Of a DNA stretch of 33,088 bases, positions 28,150 through 33,088 are shown one piece after another. A model generated the notes under the pieces. That model was not told the origin of the DNA, ran no database searches, and saw nothing but the letters and a program-made list of their open reading frames with translations. Position numbers and translations under genes: made by a program. The DNA comes from Legionellaceae bacterium (GTDB lineage: Bacteria > Pseudomonadota > Gammaproteobacteria > Legionellales > Legionellaceae), in contig CANNJI010000023.1 in the NCBI GenBank assembly GCA_947504875.1, positions 1 to 33,088 on the forward strand, given 5' to 3'. The first letter of the stretch is position 1. Every line of letters starts with the position of its first letter.

Positions 28150-28205
28150 TTATAATAAATAAGCGCACTTTACAAAAGTTTATTGTTAAAACCATACAGT
28201 CAAAA

Positions 28206-28985
28206 TCAAGTATTTGGCTGTAACCCTTGCAACAAGGATTTAAATATTTTGGGTGTTGATGCAACAATTTGACCATTGTTTACGTAATTATCTTTACCTT
28301 GCCAATCACTCACAAGCCCACCTGCTTCCTGAACCAATAAGCTTCCTGCGGCGATATCCCAAGATTTAAGCCCTGATTCAAAAAAGCCATCGAGGCGGCC
28401 ACTTGCAACGTAGGCGAGGTCGAGCGCGACTGAGCCTGTTCTGCGTACGTTTGCGCACTGAGCCATGAGGTTATGTACGGCAAGAATGTTGTCTGGATTC
28501 GTCTCGTGTTGCAACGAAGATGCGGTTCCTATCATAGAAGCACTTAATTGCGTTTGTTTAGTTACGCGAAGCCTTCGGTCGTTTACACGTGCCCCACGTC
28601 CACGACTTGCTGAAAAACATTCATGACGAATGGGATCATACACAACACCATGTTCAATTTTCCCTTTAATTTGTACAGCAATAGAAACAGAATAAAATGG
28701 AAAACCATGCAAGTAATTGTTGGTGCCGTCTAAGGGGTCGATGATCCAAACGCATTCAGCATCAGGGAGATATGCCGGGCTTTCTTCAGCAATAATGCCA
28801 TGATCAGGATAAGCTTTATGAATGGTATGAATAATGGCTTGCTCGGCTTTGATGTCGACCTCGGTATAGTACTCTTTGTGGCCTTTGGCCATGATTTTAA
28901 TGCGATCAAGTTGTTCGACGTGTCGTATAATAACATCACTGGCTTGGCGTGCTGCATTAATTGCAATATTAAGAAGTGGTTGCAT
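28206..28985 (-). CDS. suhB: Inositol-1-monophosphatase family protein SuhB
   Basis: A Mg-dependent phosphatase whose E. coli homologue also joins the rRNA transcription antitermination complex. The 259 residues show the metal-binding motifs AEES (about 65-68), WIIDPLDGTNNYLHGFP and the C-terminal WDIAAGSLLVQEAGG, all intact. It is divergent from trmJ, the same pairing as in E. coli and many relatives, with 88 bases between starts. Confidence 0.95.
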   Translation of the reverse strand: MQPLLNIAINAARQASDVIIRHVEQLDRIKIMAKGHKEYYTEVDIKAEQAIIHTIHKAYPDHGIIAEESPAYLPDAECVWIIDPLDGTNNYLHGFPFYSVSIAVQIKGKIEHGVVYDPIRHECFSASRGRGARVNDRRLRVTKQTQLSASMIGTASSLQHETNPDNILAVHNLMAQCANVRRTGSVALDLAYVASGRLDGFFESGLKSWDIAAGSLLVQEAGGLVSDWQGKDNYVNNGQIVASTPKIFKSLLQGLQPNT

Positions 28986-29073
28986 GTAAATAACTCGTTT
29001 TTTTAGAATAATGCAAATTCTATCACAGTTTAGTGTATAGTAACGCTCGTCTTTACGTTAATTTTTAATCAGT

Positions 29074-29796
29074 ATGAATTTAGAATCTATTCGTGTGGTC
29101 TTGGTTGCGACATCGCATCCCGGAAATATTGGCTCTACGGCTCGCGCCATGAAAACCATGGGGTTAACGCGTTTGTATTTAGTCACGCCTCAAGTATTCC
29201 CTGATTATCGTGCGCATGAGATGGCTGCGGGGGCGGATGACTTATTTGACAACGTGGTGATAACCAACACCTTGGCTGAGGCGCTAGAGGGCTGCCAGCT
29301 GGTGCTGGGTACAAGTGCGCGTCCGCGTGATCTGGCGTTGCCAGGGCTTACGCCAGCAGAGGCGGCTAAACGAATTATTATTGAGCCGGATGCAACCCAA
29401 GTGGCTTTGGTGTTTGGTCGTGAACATGCAGGCTTAACGAATCCAGAGTTATTACACTGTCATTATCATATCCATATACCCAGTAATCCTGAGTATAGTT
29501 CTCTTAATTTATCGCAAGCGGTTCAAATTGTAGCGTATGAAATACGAATGCAACTGTTAAATCCCTCAGCAAGCGTAGAAATGAAAACAGATTCATTAGC
29601 AACAGCGGACGACATTGAAAGATTTTATGAGCATTTGCGGTCGGTCTTGATTGCCATAGATTTTTTAAACGTTTCTCATCCTAAGCGTTTACTCCAACGG
29701 CTTCGTCGTTTATTTAATCGTGCTAAACTTGAAGTCAAAGAGATCAGTATTTTACGTGGAATATTGACGCACATTGAACAGCATCTCCGTGAGTAA
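29074..29796 (+). CDS. trmJ: tRNA 2'-O-methyltransferase TrmJ (position 32)
   Basis: A SPOUT-family enzyme that methylates the ribose of C32/U32 in tRNA anticodon loops with S-adenosylmethionine. The 240 residues begin with VVLVATSHPGNIGSTARAMKTMG. They have the knot motifs LVFGREHAGLTNPEL and IPSNPEYSSLNLSQAVQIVAYE. A C-terminal helical extension follows. The stop codon directly abuts the ATG of the iscS gene. In E. coli trmJ also precedes the isc operon, but there iscR comes between. Confidence 0.95.
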   Translation: MNLESIRVVLVATSHPGNIGSTARAMKTMGLTRLYLVTPQVFPDYRAHEMAAGADDLFDNVVITNTLAEALEGCQLVLGTSARPRDLALPGLTPAEAAKRIIIEPDATQVALVFGREHAGLTNPELLHCHYHIHIPSNPEYSSLNLSQAVQIVAYEIRMQLLNPSASVEMKTDSLATADDIERFYEHLRSVLIAIDFLNVSHPKRLLQRLRRLFNRAKLEVKEISILRGILTHIEQHLRE

Positions 29797-30963
29797 ATGC
29801 GTATGAGAAAACAGATGTATTTTGATTACATGGCAACAACGCCCATCGACCCAAGGGTGATTCAGTTGATGCTTCAATATATGGGGCCAGATGCTCATTT
29901 TGGAAATCCTGCGTCGATAACCCATACCTATGGTCATGAGGCCAGTGCTGCGGTTGAGCTTGCGCGAGAAAAAATTGCCGAGGTGATAGGCGCTTTGGCG
30001 GAGGAGATTTGTTTTACTTCCGGGGCAACAGAGTCTAATAATCTTGCTATTCTTGGGGCCGCTCGGTTTTATCAGCGTAAAGGCCGACACCTCATTACCA
30101 TGAGCACCGAGCATAAAGCCGTATTGGATAGTTTTCAACAGTTAGCGCGAGAAGGATTCGAGGTCACTTATTTGGATCCTAAACCCGATGGTTTATTGGA
30201 TATAAAGGCTTTAGAAAAAGCATTAAGACCCGACACGGTATTGGTTTCAGTGATGCACGTGAACAATGAAATAGGGGTTATTCAAAATTTATCTGAAATT
30301 GCTGATTGTATCAAAGACAAAGGAATACTTTTTCATGTGGATGCTGCGCAAAGTATAGGACGACTTGCGATCAATTTAAAAGCTTTGCGTGTTGATTTAA
30401 TGTCTTTATCTGCCCATAAGGTGTACGGCCCCAAAGGGATTGGGGCGCTTTATGTGCGTCAAAATCCACGCGTTCGTCTTCAACCGCAAAGTTATGGTGG
30501 CGGGCATGAAGGTGGATTGCGTTCAGGCACCTTGCCAACGCATCAAATTGTTGGGATGGGGGAGGCCTATCGTATTGCGGAATTAGAACGCGTATCAGAG
30601 CAAGCCCGCATTCTAAGTTTACGTAATCGTTTATGGGATGGCATTGCACATTTGCCAGGGCTATCCATCAATGGTAGTGTGGTTGAGCGAATAGCGGGTA
30701 ATCTAAACCTTTGTTTTGAGGGGATTAGCAACAGTGAGTTACTGATTGCGTTAAAAGACTTAGCAATATCAACAACGTCTGCGTGTGTGTCATCAAAAAC
30801 AAAACCGTCTTATGTATTAAAAGCATTGGGTTTAAGTGAGGCAAGGGCACAAAGCTCGGTTCGATTAACGTTGGGTCGATTTACAACGGATGAAGAAGTC
30901 ATGCGTGCGGTATCTATTATTAACCAAGAAGTTTCTTTATTAAGAAAAAAGGAGTCAATATGA
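29797..30963 (+). CDS. iscS: Cysteine desulfurase IscS
   Basis: A PLP enzyme that releases sulfur from cysteine as an enzyme-bound persulfide for Fe-S clusters and thio-tRNA. The 388 residues start near MYFDYMATTPIDPRV (E. coli has YSATTP). They carry the PLP lysine in SAHKVYGPKG (Lys208), the motif GGGHEGGLRSGTLPTHQIVGMG and the catalytic Cys330 in TSACVSS. The protein stops about 18 residues earlier than E. coli IscS, so the C-terminal tail implicated in IscU docking is missing. The start may be any of three Mets (29797, 29803, 29815). The stop overlaps the iscA start (ATGA). Confidence 0.93.
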   Translation: MRMRKQMYFDYMATTPIDPRVIQLMLQYMGPDAHFGNPASITHTYGHEASAAVELAREKIAEVIGALAEEICFTSGATESNNLAILGAARFYQRKGRHLITMSTEHKAVLDSFQQLAREGFEVTYLDPKPDGLLDIKALEKALRPDTVLVSVMHVNNEIGVIQNLSEIADCIKDKGILFHVDAAQSIGRLAINLKALRVDLMSLSAHKVYGPKGIGALYVRQNPRVRLQPQSYGGGHEGGLRSGTLPTHQIVGMGEAYRIAELERVSEQARILSLRNRLWDGIAHLPGLSINGSVVERIAGNLNLCFEGISNSELLIALKDLAISTTSACVSSKTKPSYVLKALGLSEARAQSSVRLTLGRFTTDEEVMRAVSIINQEVSLLRKKESI

Positions 30964-31325
30964 GTGATGTTGTCCATCATCAAGCGTCGTCTCTGCCAAA
31001 AATTCAGCTAACACCAGCAGCTGTGAATCATGTGGTCTCTTATTTAAAAAAGACACCCAACACACAGGGAATTCGTTTTTCTGTAAAAAAAACGGGGTGT
31101 TCGGGGCTGGCTTATGTGGTTGATTATATTGAATCGCCGTTAGCAGAAGACATTGTTCTACCTTTAGATGAAACCTATGTCATTTGCATTGACCGGGCAA
31201 GTTATCCTTATTTAAAGGGGTTAAAAGTAGATTATGTGCGTCAGGGGTTGAACTATAAGTTCGAGTTTATTAACCCAAATCAGACGGGACAGTGTGGATG
31301 TGGTGAAAGTTTTACCATAAAATAG
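30960..31325 (+). CDS. iscA: A-type iron-sulfur carrier protein (IscA-like)
   Basis: Carries Fe-S clusters to target enzymes. The 121 residues hold the three conserved cysteines, Cys47 (KKTGCSGLAY), Cys112 and Cys114 (CGCGESF), in the family pattern. The N-terminal dozen residues are variable. The ATG overlaps the iscS stop by 4 bases, and AAGGAG sits 7 bases upstream. IscA, SufA and ErpA are hard to tell apart; synteny with trmJ-iscS favours IscA. The scaffold gene iscU, normally between iscS and iscA, is absent here. Confidence 0.92.
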   Translation: MSDVVHHQASSLPKIQLTPAAVNHVVSYLKKTPNTQGIRFSVKKTGCSGLAYVVDYIESPLAEDIVLPLDETYVICIDRASYPYLKGLKVDYVRQGLNYKFEFINPNQTGQCGCGESFTIK

Positions 31326-31368
31326 GAAATAATCTTGCCTTAATATATGAATATTGTTAAAACAACAT

Positions 31369-31396
31369 TTACACTCTTTGAGATATTTGGTATGAT
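31369..31396 (+). promoter_or_regulatory. Probable sigma-70 promoter of fis
   Basis: TTTACA (31369-31374) and TATGAT (31391-31396) each match the consensus at five of six positions and are 16 bases apart. The start would fall near 31403, giving a leader of about 70 bases before the fis ATG. A small palindrome, acaacaagttgt (31415-31426), lies in the leader. Confidence 0.65.
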
Positions 31397-31474
31397 CCGG
31401 CTCATGGTCAATGAACAACAAGTTGTTTGTATATTTACCGTTTTGTTTTTAACGATATTTTTTTGGAGAGTGTA

Positions 31475-31756
31475 ATGAGTGCTGTATTAGAAAATGTTGC
31501 TGTAAGTCATGAAGCATTGACCCAACAGGTGATCACTGCAGTTAAAGGTTATCTTTCAACGGTTAGCAGCAAAGATGCCAATTTAAATTTATACACGTTA
31601 ATTGTTGAAGAAGTTGAAGCGCCATTATTTCGTACGGTTATGGAAATGACACGTTACAACCAATCAAAAGCAGCTCGTGTATTGGGTGTTAGCCGCGGCA
31701 CATTGCGTACAAAATTAAAGCGTTATTTTGATGATGAGTTTATTGGTACACGATAA
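31475..31756 (+). CDS. fis: Nucleoid protein and transcription factor Fis
   Basis: A dimeric DNA-bending protein that shapes the nucleoid and activates rRNA and other growth genes. The 93 residues include the beta-hairpin arm region, the dimer helices (YTLIVEEVEAPLFRTVMEMT) and a C-terminal helix-turn-helix (NQSKAARVLGVSRGTLRTKLKRY), almost the family consensus. The true start is ATG at 31475, with GGAG 6 bases before it; upstream in-frame codons begin at a TTG in the leader. The gene appears to stand alone with its own promoter; dusB, its partner in enteric bacteria, is not adjacent. Confidence 0.95.
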   Translation: MSAVLENVAVSHEALTQQVITAVKGYLSTVSSKDANLNLYTLIVEEVEAPLFRTVMEMTRYNQSKAARVLGVSRGTLRTKLKRYFDDEFIGTR

Positions 31757-31787
31757 TCAATAAAATAATCCAAAGACTATATTACTT

Positions 31788-31816
31788 CCACCAAAACGGC
31801 GTAGCTTTTTTGGTGG
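31788..31816. repeat. Hairpin after fis
   Basis: A 9-bp stem CCACCAAAA/TTTTGGTGG (31788-31796 with 31808-31816). It is followed by ggggagttac, identical to the right terminus of the MITE at 3985-3994, so it may be a remnant of that family. There is no T-run after the stem, so it is not a standard terminator. Confidence 0.5.
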
Positions 31817-31937
31817 GGAGTTACAAATCATGTTTCATGACCTGCTCGTTTCTACAAATTCCGCCGCATTAAATCATCTCATTCAATTTAATTTTCCTTA
31901 ACCCAATCAACTGAATCTAGTCTTTGAGATCCCTGGC

Positions 31938-32019
31938 TATCACAAATTAAAATAGAAATCATGTGATAATATTTTTTTGCTTATCTCATCCATCTCACAA
32001 GGGTATACTCATGTGAGAT
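31938..32019. repeat. Pair of similar hairpins (TATCACA..TGTGATA and ATCTCACA..TGTGAGAT)
   Basis: The first stem, TATCACA/TGTGATA (31938-31944 with 31962-31968), has a 17-base loop and is followed by seven Ts. The second stem, ATCTCACA/TGTGAGAT (31992-31999 with 32012-32019), has a 12-base loop. Both 3' arms begin catgtga, suggesting related units. Confidence 0.6.
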
Positions 32020-32108
32020 TATTTGCAACGGAGCCCTAATTTTCATACTTCAATCCTTTTTTATTTGCAACGAATTTCGCCCAATGAATTCGCGGCATCA
32101 ATTTTCAC

Positions 32109-32142
32109 CGCAAAACTTAGAAGTTTTGCGACGGCGCAGCCG
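32109..32142. repeat. Two adjacent short hairpins
   Basis: CGCAAAACT/AGTTTTGCG (32109-32117 with 32122-32130, 4-base loop) is followed one base later by CGGC-gca-GCCG (32132-32142) and then four Ts. The second hairpin could act as a small terminator on the plus strand. Confidence 0.6.
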
Positions 32143-32164
32143 TTTTAATATTCGTGGGATTTTG

Positions 32165-32228
32165 GCCTGTGTGTGGTGAATTGCTAAAGTATCAAAATAT
32201 GAAAATTAGCAATTCGCCACACACAGGC
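32165..32228. repeat. 23-bp near-perfect inverted repeat
   Basis: The arms at 32165-32187 and 32206-32228 match at 22 of 23 positions, around an 18-base AT-rich loop. The outer half is gcctgtgtgtgg and the inner half gaattgctaa. This is the longest hairpin of the tail region and could be a transposon-end pair, a terminator-like barrier or part of an RNA. Confidence 0.75.
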
Positions 32229-32282
32229 TGGAGCCCATCTTTCGTCAAGTGAAGAGTGTAGCTCAGCATCCGTTGGACCTGA

Positions 32283-32603
32283 AATCTTGAATATTACCAA
32301 TATGGCACCGCCGGAGTTTCCCCGGGGGAAATTCTCGCTAGAATATGCCTCCCTTTTTTTACAACTGGCAACTCGCCAGAAGTTCCGCGTTTTCCGGTTT
32401 TTTTTTCGATACTAACGATCAATGGCATTGCTAACTTACAGTTGAACTACCATCAGAACTTCTGGGACCGCGCTCAGGCACAAAGGATTCTTAGTAACCT
32501 TGTCCAGATTCTTACCGTTGAGGGTGCGGGACTCCCAAGGGAAGAGGTTGAGATCCATTTTCAACCTTCGGACGGCGCCAGCCAAGATACGTGCGATAGG
32601 TAG
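32283..32603 (+). pseudogene. Possible decayed coding fragment, no start codon
   Basis: The frame is open for 106 codons between TGA (32280) and TAG (32601) but contains no ATG. The central part reads like protein (NYHQNFWDRAQAQRILSN, then QILTVEGAGLPREEVEIHF), with a mixed, C/G-richer third position unlike the neighbouring genes. The same frame continues past TAG and TAA to open stretches at 32616-32762 (LASFFRLAIFFEPKIEFLRK) and 32766-32936. I cannot name a family. A vague likeness to the C-terminal part of peptide-synthetase condensation domains is too weak to call. Chance openness is not excluded. Confidence 0.3.
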
Positions 32604-32782
32604 CTGAGCACATAACGTAATTCTCTAGGCATTATAAGTTTAAGATATTGCCTTCAAGCCTTACACTATTTGGCGTCGTTTTTTCGTTTGGCAATATTTT
32701 TCGAACCAAAAATTGAATTTTTGCGGAAGCACTATGCATTTCTTTTACGTCCTCAAACTTGGTAGAGCATAGTGAAACAGCG

Positions 32783-32804
32783 CGATATAGTGACAACTAT
32801 ATCG
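32783..32804. repeat. Perfect 9-bp hairpin with tetraloop
   Basis: CGATATAGT/ACTATATCG (32783-32791 with 32796-32804) closes a 4-base loop, gaca. It follows another inverted pair, CACTATGC/GCATAGTG (32730-32737 with 32767-32774), so the two can stack in one folded RNA or DNA region. Confidence 0.6.
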
Positions 32805-33088
32805 GTGGATAAGGAACAAAGTTGTCTCAAAACTACCCCGACGTACACACTAGGCCATAAAGAGGCCCCAGATAAGGTTCCATGCGTTCGCTCGTCCTTT
32901 CTTGTTTCTTTGGCTTTTCTTTGTTTCTTAAAGTCATAGCTCACATTCCGCAGCGATGATCGCAAAATATTTAATTAGCTAATGACTGATTGTTTTTAAA
33001 ACAACAGTTCATAATTTATCCGATCTTTATCAGCTACACGGAACGGATCCCCTCTTCCCTCAACGAAAAATCGCTAAAATCCTGATGC

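Larger units (their letters stand above)
31757..33088. other. 1.3-kb region without a convincing gene, rich in inverted repeats
   Basis: No frame starting with ATG, GTG or TTG and with a ribosome site resembles a known protein. The stretch holds at least ten inverted repeats, the clearest being at 31938-31968, 31992-32019, 32109-32130, 32165-32228, 32708-32722, 32730-32774 and 32783-32804. A 12-bp direct repeat (ttatttgcaacg) lies at 32019 and 32061. One plus-strand frame is nearly open from 32283 to 32936. GC content looks higher around 32440-32600 than in neighbouring genes. It could be a decayed gene, a decayed mobile element or structured RNA. Confidence 0.7.

Noticed and set aside
31788-31816. 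Hairpin after fis as an intrinsic terminator
   Set aside because: The Ts lie inside the 3' arm, and GGGGAG follows the stem, so the required T-run is missing.
32753-32965. 70-residue minus-strand open frame in the tail region
   Set aside because: No clear ribosome site and no recognised motif; it overlaps hairpin arms and lies opposite the nearly open plus-strand frame. Not excluded, but unsupported.

Overview
The window looks like a chromosomal segment of a gammaproteobacterium, most likely in or near the Legionellales (Coxiella/Legionella-like). I infer this from the gene families and neighbour pairs (lolB/tRNA-Gln/prs, rhodanese-secB-gpsA, suhB|trmJ-iscS-iscA, fis), from AT-rich third codon positions, and from short palindromic repeats scattered between genes. 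No database search was possible. Almost all genes are housekeeping or envelope genes and most are intact. The interest lies in what has been lost, reshaped or inserted.

Layout. 1-317: repeats only. 318-2733: prs, tRNA-Gln(TTG) and lolB on the minus strand, with the usual ispE missing, then coaD on plus. 2782-3757: plsC and a small membrane protein (minus). 3840-6029: a delta-9 desaturase whose leader carries a miniature transposon flanked by a perfect 8-bp target duplication, then zipA. 6186-8108: gpsA, secB and a rhodanese (minus). 8275-12127: a core-deleted arginyl-tRNA synthetase remnant, a SPOR protein and a divergent P1B-type ATPase, translationally coupled or overlapping. 11982-15650: an MMPL transporter and dsbD (minus), the former overlapping the ATPase tail antisense. 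15711-18315: groESL behind a sigma-32-type promoter, then dps. 18393-25359: clpB, an RND adaptor and an RND pump (minus), also headed by a sigma-32-type promoter. 25368-27434: sppA and an unknown two-helix membrane protein. 27450-28149: a PIN-toxin/Phd-antitoxin pair with a palindromic operator. 28206-31756: suhB, then trmJ, iscS and iscA in a stripped isc locus, then fis. 31757-33088: a 1.3-kb stretch without a convincing gene, rich in hairpins and with one reading frame that is almost open.

How the genes fit together. Envelope biogenesis dominates: lipid synthesis and remodelling (plsC, desaturase, gpsA), lipoprotein and protein export (lolB, secB, sppA), disulfide reduction (dsbD), division (zipA, SPOR protein) and efflux (RND pair, MMPL). 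Protein quality control (groESL, clpB) carries matching heat-shock promoters. The most unusual items are the ArgRS that keeps both tRNA-binding ends but lacks the catalytic core, the MITE insertion with its target duplication, the P-type ATPase with altered catalytic motifs, the isc locus without iscR/iscU, and the hairpin-rich tail.
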